This document shows, one piece after another, positions 33,784-43,699 of a stretch of 64,000 nt of DNA. Location of the stretch: NCBI GenBank assembly GCA_022575985.1, contig JAKSXM010000040.1:15456001-15520000 (forward strand), given 5' to 3'. This stretch comes from Anagrus nilaparvatae (lineage: Eukaryota > Arthropoda > Insecta > Hymenoptera > Mymaridae). Below the pieces are notes generated by a model, which did not search any database, had not been told where the DNA came from, and saw only the letters and a program-made list of their open reading frames with translations. The position numbers and the translations under genes are program-made. Each line of letters starts with the position of its first letter. Position 1 is the stretch's first letter.

Positions 33784-34022
33784 GTTTAAAACTTTTACTA
33801 CATTAAAGAAAACTATTATCTTTTTGATTGTATTCAATTTTATAGACAACTTTTTAAAATACACATATCAAATGGATCATTGAGTTACAGAAAAAATTAA
33901 AACTCTAAAAATAAAATCAAAGTTTTTTTTCAGAAAAATTGTAAACACGCACAAGCAAAAACTATAGTTTACTGAAATCAGCTGTGCTGTTTGAGCTTTT
34001 TTTCTATTTTTTCGAACGATCG

Positions 34023-35738
34023 TTTATAGTTGAGGGCGCTACTATGAGCTATAAAGGTAAGTGTTTGAGTGGGAATTCAAATATATATACAATAAAATAA
34101 AACTTAATTATTAATTAAATAATCATTTAAAAAAACGAATTATTTTGAATAAAAAACTAATAAATACTTTTAAAAAAGTATTAAAATAATTATTTTATAA
34201 TTAAAAAAAAATTCTTAAAATACACACTGAGAATATAAATAAAATTATGCGTATATGAAGGGTTTTTTAGCATAAATTAATTAAGTTATATGCTAATTTT
34301 CAATAGATTTTCTTTTTTTTTTAGCCGTACAGTATTCTATGACCCCTGATCAGAAAGTTTAAAATAGCTAAAATATGGTAAGCAAATTATCTAAGGCGAC
34401 TCTGCGATACCGCCAATCCGATAAATATGATTTTCTAAAAACATTTGATAATAATTATAATTATCCAGATTCTGTAATTATGATCAGGATATAATTTAGT
34501 TCTGATCGATTGGTCATTCAATTTTTAAAATATATTTTATTTAAATTTTATTATCATTGTAATTTCTTCGCATTCCTTATTTTATACATAAACGAAATTT
34601 GTTTGAACTGGAAAAAAAGTTTGCTTGCAGCAAGCATTTTTTTTTATTTAAATCATATTGTTTGAAAAAAAAACTTTTTTCATCATCGGCTTATTCGCAG
34701 ATCGGTATGAAAAGAAATTCAAAAAATTTTTTGATCAATTAAGTATAAAAAACTTTTTTTCTGGGCAGTAGCCACAAAAGTACGAAATTTCTCCATCTGC
34801 CACAGAAAAATTTTATGCGCCCTTGTCCATAAATAAAGAATGCCCCAAATTGCAGTTAAATTATTTAATTATTTCAATTTATTTACATGCGATTTGGACC
34901 ATTTTTTACTTTTCTGGACACGAGCCGTAAATATACTATTTTTTTACATTTTTATTATAAACAATTAATTACGAAAAAATCCCGCTTTTATTTTCACAAG
35001 AAGAATTTCACTTGCCGAAAGTACAATTTTTTTCAACATCACTCATAAAATAAGGAAATAAAAAAGAGACACATATTTAAACCCGTATTTACGCGCCTTC
35101 AAAAGTGCAACCGTTTATTGGTGGTCCTAGATTTTACTTTCACAAAATTTCAAAAAATAATTTTATATTTTTAATATTTTTTGTTTTTTAAATAACAAAA
35201 CAGTATCTAGATAAGGTGTATTAGGTGTCTACTGATGAACCAACCTAATACACTATGACGAAACACTGTACGTGATCATTACGTTGGAAAATTAATCATT
35301 TTTGGTTAATTTAAAAAAAATCATACAGTATAATAATTACCTATATGGATCAAAAACTGCAAAGTAAAAATTCTTGTCCGGGTAATTACTACCTACATAT
35401 TACCCAGACAAGAATTTTAACTATGTTGAACTATCCGATAGTAAATATTTACTATCCTTTTAGTAAGTTTACTATCCATAGATAGTAATAAAAAATTCTT
35501 AATATTTGTTAATAATTACAAAAAAAAGAAAATCTATTGAAAATTAGGTACCTTAGTTAATGTATATTAAAAAATTCGCTTGATTCTAGCTCTATATTGT
35601 ATACATTGATTTATTTATATATTCTCTGTGTATATTTTAGGAAATTCAAATTTTTATTTATTAATTAATGTGGAAGTCATTTTTTACACATTTGAATTCC
35701 CATTCAAATTAGCTCAGTAGCGACCTCTCAACTATAAA
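34023..35738. mobile_element. 1.7 kb TIR element, non-coding
   Basis: Ends TTTATAGTTGAGGGCGCTAC (34023) and GACCTCTCAACTATAAAA (35738) are inverted, as are inner GTGGGAATTCAAAT / ATTTGAATTCCCAT and TTTTCAATAGATTTTC / GAAAATCTATTGAAAA. Together the arms span about 300 bp with gaps. A segment at 35140-35335 (ATAAGGTGTATTAGG, ACGAAACACTGTACGTG) matches, reversed, 37755-37940 in the CSN3 intron. A small hairpin (AAAATTCTTGTCCGGGTAAT) sits at 35365-35430. No transposase seen. Confidence 0.65.
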
Positions 35739-35927
35739 AGAAAAACCCACCTTGAAATCCGGTTTTGGGGAGTTTGATAAGTTTGGTTAGGTATAAATAT
35801 GTTTTCATTTTCACGCAAAAAGTAAAATTTTTCTCTTCAGAAATTCTATATAGAAATTGAATTTTCATTAATTCACATATATAAAAAATAAGGCCAAAAT
35901 AATTAGTAATTTAATGATTTTAAAAAG

Positions 35928-38026
35928 ATGGCCTCCGCTCTTGAACAATTTGTTAATAACATAAGAAGTTCTGCTTTGGAAGGTATAATATCTCACATTA
36001 TTTTAATAATTAAAAAATTTTTTAAAATAATCATTAGTCACGCCTCTTAACAAAAATAACAGGTAATTTTCGAGAATTAAGTTGTGTTATAGGAAAATAC
36101 AATGAAGTTTTAATAAAAAATAGTCGACATTTAGATAATGTTTTGGAAACGTTAGATCTAGAATTTCATTCCATTGGAATTCTAGCTGTTTTAAATGCTA
36201 AGTTAATTACGTCTATTTCTGGGAACGTAAACAGTGAAAATTTTAAGCCTTTATTTCTCCAAATTCAAGAATTTATTACAGGATGTAACAGAGACCATGT
36301 ACGTTTTGACTTATGTGAGTAAATTTTTATTATTAAGAAAAAGCTTTTATTGACTAAAATTTTCATTTAAAGCTTTTTTTTTTGGTAAATAGATTCCGAG
36401 TTATGTCATAATTTTACAAATGCTTTGGTAGAGTTAAAAATATCTATACGAGGAATAGTATTGATAAGTCAAGCAATACGCAACATTCAACTTTTTGATA
36501 GTCAATTGACACCTGTACATGCGGATCTCTGCAAACTTTCTCTTCTTTCAAAATGTTTTAAGCCATCACTAGAGTTTCTAGATGTTGATATAACTGCAAT
36601 TTGTGGAATCGAAGATGCAAAATTCTTGTTACTTTATTATTATTATGGTGGAATGATTTATACTGCATTGAAAAATTATGAAAGGGCTCTGTATTTCTAC
36701 AAGGTTTGCATTATAACACCTGCTACAGCTGTCAGTTATATTATGATAGAAGCTTATAAAAAGTACATACTTGTATCATTAATTTTAAACGGCAAGATCA
36801 TTTGCTTACCTAATTATACGAGCAATTTAGTAAAAAGGTAATATCATGTTAATACGTTACTTAAGTACTAATTGATTGCATTTGTCATAGGCACATTAAA
36901 AGGTTAAGTCATCCATACATAGACATAGCAGCAGCTTTTTTGTTAAACAGTTGTAACGAAGTTCATAGTATTATAACAAAATATGAAGATATATTTATAA
37001 GAGAGAATAATTTAGGATTAGTTAATCAAGTGCTGGATAATTTGTACAGAAAAAATATCCAAAGGTTGACAAACACCTTTTTGACATTGAGTTTTTCCGA
37101 TGTAGCCAGTAGAGTTAATTTATCTGGTCCTTTGGATGCTGAAAAACATATTTTAAACATGGTTAGTATGGTCTCTATCATTCAGTATAACAGTAGTATT
37201 CCTGTAACCAATTTAATTAAAACCATGAGAAGTCTGGTTATGTGAATCGACCAAATATGAGATTGACTCTAATTTTGTGAGGTAACTTCTGGGTACCTTA
37301 AGGTTAATTTAAATAACTATAACAAAGTCAGAAATTTGAACTCTCTTAGTAAATATAAAGTTTTTAAATCTTTGAACAATTATATAATAAAATTAAATTA
37401 AAGCTTCAATTTCTTTTTTTAGAAAAAAACGTATTTTTTTTTCTTAATTCTAAATAAAGTTTATTTTTTCTAAAAAACCATAAATTAAAAATAATTTTAT
37501 TTTATTTAGTCATTTTGTATTTAAGTGTATGTGTACATGCATATTGTAGGTGTCAAAATTTTATTTCTAAATGTTTCTTCAAAGGGAATATAGAATCATA
37601 AATTATTAGATATTAATATAAAAGAAAAAAAAACAGAATAGATGTCTTTAAATATAAGATTTAAAATATATTAATCAAAGTAAATAAATAAAATTTCTAA
37701 AATATAGAAATTTTATTTTTTATGACCAACGTAACCCAATTAAATGTAATATTTTTATTAATTTAACCAATAAATTGGTTAATTTTCAACTAATAGTCAC
37801 GTAACAGTGTTTCGCCATAGTGTATTAGGTTGGTTCGTCAGTAGACTCCTAATACACCTTATCTAGACACCGTTTAATTATTTAAAAAACAAAAAATATT
37901 AAAATTATAAAATTATTTTTTGAAATTTGTGTAAGTACTTGCCTTGCACATGTTCCTAAAACGACTAAAAATGCTTGCTTTTGTATACCGTTAGAAAGAA
38001 GAAGTTTTGTTTTCTCTCTCTAATTT

Positions 38027-38065
<39 letters not shown>

Positions 38066-41000
38066 GGCCCCTTCAAGAAAGGGCCTTTTTCGTAGGACGA
38101 GGAGAATGCATTTACGCATACCATACACGCGTACTGTATGGTTATGTGGGACTCAACCTCAAATTTGTATCTGGGGTTGCCCAGATATACACAATTGAGG
38201 AATTACAATACCCACTAAACTCCCCACCCTCCTGCATTTATGACAATATCATAGAATCCGGACCGGGACTCCCTGTTTAGGTATTACTTCGGTCCGGAAA
38301 CAATGCAGCCCAGGCATTTCTTCGCCATACCCTGTCAATAAAGGAGGAGATTTTCCTACGAGAGGAAACCTTCCTCCTTTTTTCCAATCAGTGTCGCCCG
38401 TACGTACTCTGCCACACTGTACCAGTTAGCGGCACTGCGCAGCATTTCCGGGACGACTACTTCCGGCCTCCATTCATCGAAGGGCGGTCGCCCTTCAGCG
38501 AAGCGAGGACACCCAAAAAAGGTGTGCTCAGCGGTATCCAGCTCGCCCGGGCAATGCAAGCATTCCGGAGATGTCACCTTGCTCCACTTGAAAAGCATAT
38601 CGCGGAAATAACCGTGACCAGTTAGGAACTGTGTGAGGTAGAAGTCTACCTCTCCATGATCACGGTTCATCCAGCTTTCCAAATCGATGATAAGGCGGTG
38701 CGTCCAACGTCCCCTCGGGTCACCATTCCACCTATACTGCCAACATTCCATTGTGCGGGAGCGGGCGCGAACGGAAGCTACGTCGCGCTCTTCTTCCCCA
38801 CGGTTATAGATCGCCTGCCTTTCCAAGGCAAGCAGGTCGATGGGAATCACCCGAGCCACCACCTGGATCGCTGGCTCTGATACTGTCTTGTACGAGCAAG
38901 CGATTCGAAGTGCCCCCTGCCTCTGTACTGCCTTTAGTTTCTTGCAGTACTTTTTTATGCGGACATTGTCCGCCCACACCTCTGCACCGTAGAGCAAGAT
39001 GGAGTTAACTGTCGTCATCAACAGCCTCCTCTTCTCAGATCTGGGACCGCCGATGTTCGTCATTAGCCACGAGAGGGACTTTGTCACCCGGCCAGCCTTT
39101 TCACAGGCCTGCTGGAATTGTCTATTGTAGGTCAACTTGTTATCCAAGAAGACCCCCAAATATTTGACCGATGGTTTGGTCTGGATCATAAGGGGATTAC
39201 CTCCGTCATCAAAGCTGATGCCGAATATGGTATCAACCCTTCTCCGGGTCAGAAGGACAATCTCCGTTTTCGGGACTGCCAGTCTTAGTCCGTGATCCGA
39301 CATCCAGCTATTGATAAGGCGCATGGCCTCATCCAAGGTATTCTGCTGGTCCTCTGGCTCTCGAGCTGTTATGGTTAGAGCAACGTCATCCGCGTATCCG
39401 ATCATGGAGCATCCATCCGGGAGCTCAATCTTTAGCAAGCCGTCGTAAAAGGCATTCCACAGATCAGGACCCAGAACTGAACCCTGCGCTATGCCTGCGC
39501 TTAATACTTTACCTCTTGTGCCATCGAGCGTGTCCCAGCGCAGGTATCGGTCCCGGAGGTAATCTCTGAGTATATTTCTCAGATAATCCGGAACTCTGAA
39601 TACCTGCTCGAGGGAGTGCAACATATCGTCCCACTTAGCCGAGTTGAATGCGTTTTTCACATCCAACGTGACAAGCAGGACGTCCGGTTTAATATCCGGC
39701 CGCACTTGTCTGGCCCTCATAACCACCTTCACGACCTGCTCGATGGCACCGATCGTGGAACGCCCCTCACGAAAGCCGTGTTGGTCGTCGCTAAGGTCAC
39801 CCGCTTCCCTAATTGCTTGCCGCAATCTTCCTCTGACCATGCTCTCCATCACCTTGCCAATGGTATTTAACATACACAATGGTCTGTAAGATGATGGAGA
39901 TCCTGGTTCACCCTTTCCCTTGCTTATCAGAGCCAGACGGGCCACTTTCCAGTCCCTTGTAAAGGCGCCTGCCACGAGGCACGCGTTAAACATGCCAAGC
40001 AGGAGACCAGGGATTACCTTTGCAGCCGCCTTAAGGGCTTCCGCGGGTATTCCGTCTGGTCCTGGCGCTTTCCCATTTTTCATTGACCTAATTGCCTGAA
40101 GCATCTCCGCCTCGATAAATAGCGGAACTTGCTCCCTCGGGACATCCAAAGCAGGGTGTTGTTGGTTTGGATGATCCGGGAAGAGAGCGTCCACTATTCT
40201 TTTTGTCGTTGCTTCATCCATCGTGTTGTCACATCCGGACTTAAGTTTGCCCATGACAACCTTATATCCCAGGCCCCACGGGTCGCTGTTGACATCATCT
40301 CTTAGGGACCGAAGACAGCGCGCCTTGCTGAGGCGGATAGCTTTCGCCAGCCTATTCTTGGCTCCCTTGTACTCTTCAGAGCGCGTAGCCAGCTCTGGGC
40401 GGCCATACGCTCTTTGCCGTCTTCTGCGTGCGCCGTGACAGACCCGTCTTAGCTCCGCAATTTCTTCATTCCACCAGTACACGCTTCTTTTACCCTTCCA
40501 GGGCCGTTTACGCGGCATAGAGGCATCGCAGGCTCCCCTCAGAAGAGCAGTTACCCTCTTGACAAGGGTCTCTGCCTCTCGCGGGGTGGTCGGTCCTCCA
40601 TGCCAGGCTGGGATAGACGAGAACTCTTCGCGAAGATAATCCACAAATCTGTCCTCGTCCATCTTTGACACATTCCAGCCTAGTGGGCGCTTTTTGTACG
40701 GGGGCCGATTAGCAACCCTATCACGCACTTTGAAGGTGATGTAATTATGATCGCTGCCATTGGCTCCATCCATCACCCTCCAGCCACCCACTCTTCCTGC
40801 CAGCCCGGCCGAGGCAAAAGTGACATCAGGGATCGATTCGCCAAAGCCTGGCCTTACGTAGGTTGGATTGTTCCCAGAGTTCATGACCACCAGATCAGTT
40901 CTAGCAGCCATCTCTAGGATCAACGTTCCCCTACGGTTCGTGGTTGGCATTCCCCATTCCACGGCCCTGGCATTTAAGTCCCCAGCAAATATGATATTGC

Positions 41001-42363
41001 CAGAGACTTCCCTTATCGTTTCCTCCAATGAGGCCAGCTTTGCGGTGAACACCCCAATAGTGTCATTCGGTGACAAATAACAACTAATGAAAGTTGTATC
41101 ACCGCACTTTGCCCAGACGTGGCAATTGCCTTTTCCATGTCGTGACATAGACGTCTGAGCACGACCTCGTAGCCATATAGCGCACCGGCCTGTGTCATCG
41201 GTTAACCAGAATTGCTGGTTCCTATTGCGAAGCGGCTCGGATAGCAAGACGACGTTAGAGTCTGTCTCGCCTGCGAGCTGATCGAGCAAAAGGTCAGCAA
41301 GAATGGATTTGTTCATATTCCCTTGCAGGACTCCGAACATTACCGATGACACTTTATCTTCCTTGCAGTAAGTGCCTCCCGATAACACTTACATGCTCCG
41401 CATCCTGGAAGGTGGTCGGTCTTGGCCTTGTCAGCCCTTTCCCTGCAGAGGAAGCATTCTGCTTTTTCCACAGGACAATTTTCTGACTTGTGGCCTTGAA
41501 CGCCACATTTAAAACACGCAAATTTTCGGTCCATGCCCTTACATGACCACTGGTTGTGGCCGAAACCAAGACACTTAAAGCACCGTGTAACCTCGGCTCT
41601 TAAGCGCACTTGCCAATTAGACCAGCTATTATTTAGCCGGCCTTTTTTGGTCAATTTTAGTGCGGCGGCTTCTGGTAGGTCTACGACCGCCATATCCGCC
41701 TTAGTACCCTTAGCCTTGAAGATGGCGACTTTTATGTCGTCATCGTTCTGCAGCTTGGTTGCCTCTCTAATTTAAATACAGCTGGCATTTTTATTCTATT
41801 AATTTTATAAAATTACATTCAGAGATTTTTTAAATTTAATAAGGCTAAAAATAACACGAACTGATAAATCAGTATCAAAAAATGTCATAGCCTTATTTTT
41901 GAAAATAAATTTTCATCAAAATTTGCTTATGTTAAAGCTTCTAATCAAATAAATAAAATTTCTAAAATATAGAAATTTTATTTTTTATGACCAACGTAAC
42001 CATGGCGAAACACTGTTACGTGACTATTAGTTGAAAATTAACCAATTTATTGGTTAAATTAATAAAAATATTACATATAATCAAAGTAATTTTTTAGATC
42101 GAAGATGAAGAAATTTTTGCTACTATAAACCAAGCGGATGGTATGGTTATCTTTCACGATGACTCAGAAAAATATGATTCTCCGAGAATGCTAACAAAAT
42201 TGGAAAAAGAAATGGCAGAATGTGCAGAAAAAAGGCTTTGGAAATGGAGGAGGAAGTTGTAGTTACTCCATTGTACATTCATAAAGCATGTGGACAAAAT
42301 GATCAGGAAGACCAAGCAACTGGGCCTCCAGCGACAAATGTCACAAAATCTCAGTCAATGTAA
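35928..42363 (+). CDS. CSN3: COP9 signalosome complex subunit 3, five exons, frame break in last exon
   Basis: Subunit of the nuclear/cytoplasmic COP9 signalosome, which removes NEDD8 from cullins and so controls cullin-RING ubiquitin ligases. Exons: 35928-35982 ([13 protein letters not shown], near-identical to animal CSN3), 36063-36314, 36393-36837 ([20 protein letters not shown]), 36891-37161 (PCI-type stretch [20 protein letters not shown]) and 42098-42363 ([16 protein letters not shown]). All phases match. Intron 4 is 4,936 bp and carries nested mobile elements. In exon 5 an A-run at about 42227-42233 is one base short; without correction the protein ends at TAG 42258-42260, while the family C-terminus is readable in the next frame to TAA 42361. 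Conservation elsewhere suggests a working gene and possibly an assembly error. AATAAA lies near 42516. Confidence 0.95.
37682..37945. repeat. TIR-element half in CSN3 intron 4 (left)
   Basis: 37682-37738 (TTTCTAAAATATAGAAATTT and TATGACCAACGTAACC) is a direct repeat of 41945-42002. 37740-37835 (AACCAATAAATTGGTTAATT, TCACGTAACAGTGTTTCGCC) is an inverted copy of 42003-42080. 37835-37940 matches part of the element at 34023-35738 in reverse. These are the remains of one TIR element split by the retroelement insertion. Confidence 0.65.
38016..38030. repeat. Target-site duplication, left copy
   Basis: CTCTCTAATTTAAAT, directly next to the oligo-T (minus-strand poly-A tail) of the R1-type element and identical to 41763-41777. 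Confidence 0.85.
38356..41388 (-). CDS. R1-like ORF2: AP endonuclease and reverse transcriptase (1010 aa)
   Basis: Intact frame. N-terminal AP-type endonuclease: [14 protein letters not shown] near residue 24, [11 protein letters not shown] near 137, SIPDVTF near 186 and GSDHNYITF near 211. The central reverse transcriptase has [28 protein letters not shown], a GFREGRST motif and the catalytic YADD. The C-terminus has a CLHC...H...C zinc motif near residue 935. The enzyme nicks target DNA and copies element RNA in place. Length and motif wording fit the R1 clade. It overlaps the end of ORF1 by 49 bases, as is common. With ORF1 truncated the copy is probably not autonomous, but ORF2 looks functional. 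Confidence 0.93.
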   Translation of the reverse strand: MLSGGTYCKEDKVSSVMFGVLQGNMNKSILADLLLDQLAGETDSNVVLLSEPLRNRNQQFWLTDDTGRCAIWLRGRAQTSMSRHGKGNCHVWAKCGDTTFISCYLSPNDTIGVFTAKLASLEETIREVSGNIIFAGDLNARAVEWGMPTTNRRGTLILEMAARTDLVVMNSGNNPTYVRPGFGESIPDVTFASAGLAGRVGGWRVMDGANGSDHNYITFKVRDRVANRPPYKKRPLGWNVSKMDEDRFVDYLREEFSSIPAWHGGPTTPREAETLVKRVTALLRGACDASMPRKRPWKGKRSVYWWNEEIAELRRVCHGARRRRQRAYGRPELATRSEEYKGAKNRLAKAIRLSKARCLRSLRDDVNSDPWGLGYKVVMGKLKSGCDNTMDEATTKRIVDALFPDHPNQQHPALDVPREQVPLFIEAEMLQAIRSMKNGKAPGPDGIPAEALKAAAKVIPGLLLGMFNACLVAGAFTRDWKVARLALISKGKGEPGSPSSYRPLCMLNTIGKVMESMVRGRLRQAIREAGDLSDDQHGFREGRSTIGAIEQVVKVVMRARQVRPDIKPDVLLVTLDVKNAFNSAKWDDMLHSLEQVFRVPDYLRNILRDYLRDRYLRWDTLDGTRGKVLSAGIAQGSVLGPDLWNAFYDGLLKIELPDGCSMIGYADDVALTITAREPEDQQNTLDEAMRLINSWMSDHGLRLAVPKTEIVLLTRRRVDTIFGISFDDGGNPLMIQTKPSVKYLGVFLDNKLTYNRQFQQACEKAGRVTKSLSWLMTNIGGPRSEKRRLLMTTVNSILLYGAEVWADNVRIKKYCKKLKAVQRQGALRIACSYKTVSEPAIQVVARVIPIDLLALERQAIYNRGEEERDVASVRARSRTMECWQYRWNGDPRGRWTHRLIIDLESWMNRDHGEVDFYLTQFLTGHGYFRDMLFKWSKVTSPECLHCPGELDTAEHTFFGCPRFAEGRPPFDEWRPEVVVPEMLRSAANWYSVAEYVRATLIGKKEEGFLS
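41340..41762 (-). pseudogene. R1-like ORF1 (gag-like), 5'-truncated
   Basis: The remaining C-terminal part is open from the 5' break (about 41762) to TGA at 41340 and holds three CCHC zinc knuckles: [28 protein letters not shown] and CFLCRERAD...H...C. Such proteins coat the element RNA. The N-terminus is missing because the insertion is 5'-truncated. The first remaining ATG is at 41693. Confidence 0.88.
41763..41777. repeat. Target-site duplication, right copy
   Basis: CTCTCTAATTTAAAT identical to 38016-38030. Downstream the interrupted host element continues with ACAGCTGGCA. Confidence 0.85.
41945..42085. repeat. TIR-element half in CSN3 intron 4 (right)
   Basis: The direct repeat of 37682-37738 is followed by ATGGCGAAACACTGTTACGT and AACCAATTTATTGGTTAAAT, the inverse of the left half. 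It ends 12 bases before the CSN3 exon 5 acceptor. Confidence 0.65.
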
Positions 42364-42585
42364 TCTTATTAATATTAATTTAAAATATTTATTTTTAATC
42401 TAGGTAAAGAACGATTTATAAAAATTATGAGAACACAAAATTACTAAATTAAAGAAAGTATAATTTTTTTATTCAACCAAAGTGAATTTCAACTTCTGTA
42501 AAAAGTGTTTATTTGAATAAAGTCTTTTTTAATATTTACAATGAGTTATATCTTTAGAAATTTTATCGCAAGAAGCTTTTATGCT

Positions 42586-43104
42586 TTAAGTTCCATCCAG
42601 AAAGGTTATTGTTTTACACAATTCTGCATCCACCATAATTTCAGTCTTATGTCTTAAATATTCTGGCCAAACAATCTTTTTAAAATATCCAGGAACGTCA
42701 GGTGGATCATAAGCTCTATCTTTTCTTCTGTTCCAACATTCTTCTTTAGTTATCAGAAAAAAATATTTCAAGTCACATAAATCTGCTATAGCTTTGCAGT
42801 TAAATATTAAAAAATCCTCTATAAAAAGAATTCTTACATTAGATTCATCTTGTGTTTTATTTTTGGTTGGTCCTATGATATTCAATATGTCTGTGTGCAT
42901 TTTTTTCATATCAAGACTGGACATGATTTCACAATTAAAATGATTTAATTCGGGTACAAGAATATGTCTTGGATCATTTACTGCCAAAAAATAATTATCT
43001 TGTTTTATTAGAAGAGAATTTTCAAAAATTTCTAACAACTTTTTTGACAAACTCATTTTTCCACTGTTTGTTGGTCCTGATATTCCTACTACAATCCACT
43101 TCAT
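42586..43104 (-). CDS. NMRK: Nicotinamide riboside kinase (172 aa)
   Basis: Phosphorylates nicotinamide riboside to NMN with ATP, feeding NAD+ salvage in the cytosol. Start MKWIVVGISGPTNSGK places the P-loop at residues 10-17. LLIKQDNYF carries the conserved catalytic Asp, FIEDFLIFN the lid-region Glu, and RKDRAYDPPDVPGYF and VWPEYLRH are typical family motifs; it ends ITFLDGT. Length is slightly below the usual ~190-200 aa, with a short C-terminus. Oddity: the residue after the P-loop Lys is Met where the family has Thr/Ser, which helps bind Mg. Convergent with CSN3 (222 bp between stops). A small ORF lies 42 bp upstream on the same strand. Confidence 0.9.
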   Translation of the reverse strand: MKWIVVGISGPTNSGKMSLSKKLLEIFENSLLIKQDNYFLAVNDPRHILVPELNHFNCEIMSSLDMKKMHTDILNIIGPTKNKTQDESNVRILFIEDFLIFNCKAIADLCDLKYFFLITKEECWNRRKDRAYDPPDVPGYFKKIVWPEYLRHKTEIMVDAELCKTITFLDGT

Positions 43105-43146
43105 AATGAATGTTACTGATAAAGCTCTAATGATATAACGTTAATA

Positions 43147-43266
43147 TTATTTTTTCTTATCTTTTAAGCTGCTTTTCATGTAAGGTTGGATATGATATAT
43201 TGTAAATAAGACTAATCCACTAATAAAACAAAGGCCAATTTCCTTGTCTGATGAAGCGTTGGACAT
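43147..43266 (-). CDS. 39-aa single-pass membrane micropeptide ORF
   Basis: Starts MSNASSDKEIG, then a hydrophobic helix of about 16 residues (LCFISGLVLFTIY) and a basic tail ending SLKDKKK. The helix plus lysine-rich cytosolic-type tail fits a small integral membrane protein; the family is not recognised. It ends 42 bp before the NMRK start on the same strand, so the two could share one mRNA. The composition differs from random AT sequence (SNASSDKE acidic/polar start, then a clean helix), which supports a real gene. Confidence 0.5.
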   Translation of the reverse strand: MSNASSDKEIGLCFISGLVLFTIYHIQPYMKSSLKDKKK

Positions 43267-43470
43267 TTTGAAGATTTAAAAATTTTTAATTTAAGTAACA
43301 TATTATAAGCAGAAACTCCTCCAAGATGACTTTTTTTTAGAGTTTTTTGTGTAAAAAATGATCCATGCACTTAAAAGGTTAGATTAACTTGTATTCCTTG
43401 ACAAGTTTGTCTTGGTGGTTTTTCAAACTGTTCTTCAGATTCCTCCACTCTTTTTTTTTAACTTCTACCT

Positions 43471-43695
43471 CTATCCAGTATAATAAGCAATATCAACGGA
43501 TCTTATCTGAATCTTAGTTATTGCATAGACCTTGTTGTTACAAGTGGTTAGTGAAGCTAATATAGTACATGAGCTGTCAATTCCAAACGAACATGGAAAT
43601 TTATTATATAAACATCCATAGCACTCTGTTATATATAAAATATTTTTTCTTAAATCATCAGGAGATATTACAATCATCACAATCATCACAATCAA
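43471..43695 (-). CDS. Cys-containing ORF, possible exon, unknown
   Basis: Frame including ECYGCLYNKFPCSFG, SSCTILASLTTC and NKVYAITKIQIRS. The cysteine spacing and normal amino-acid mix are unlike the AT-rich chance frames around it, so it may be an exon of an extracellular-type protein. Possible acceptors (TTTAAG, ATAACAG) lie inside the frame near 43625-43650. No function assigned. Confidence 0.3.
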   Translation of the reverse strand: MIVMIVMIVISPDDLRKNILYITECYGCLYNKFPCSFGIDSSCTILASLTTCNNKVYAITKIQIRSVDIAYYTG

Positions 43696-43699
43696 TTAA

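Larger units (their letters stand above)
38031..41762 (-). mobile_element. R1-clade-like non-LTR retrotransposon, 5'-truncated
   Basis: Minus-strand element ending in a 34-base poly-A tail (T-run 38031-38064), containing the 3' end of ORF1 and a complete ORF2, flanked by 15 bp target duplications. 5' truncation within ORF1 is the usual result of incomplete target-primed reverse transcription. It is distinctly GC-richer than its surroundings, so it has not yet drifted to host composition. It is inserted in a TIR element in CSN3 intron 4. Confidence 0.92.

Noticed and set aside
38656..41080. Several plus-strand frames in the R1-type element
   Set aside because: They lie opposite the intact ORF2, which has full endonuclease and RT motifs; the GC-rich sequence simply has few stops on the other strand.
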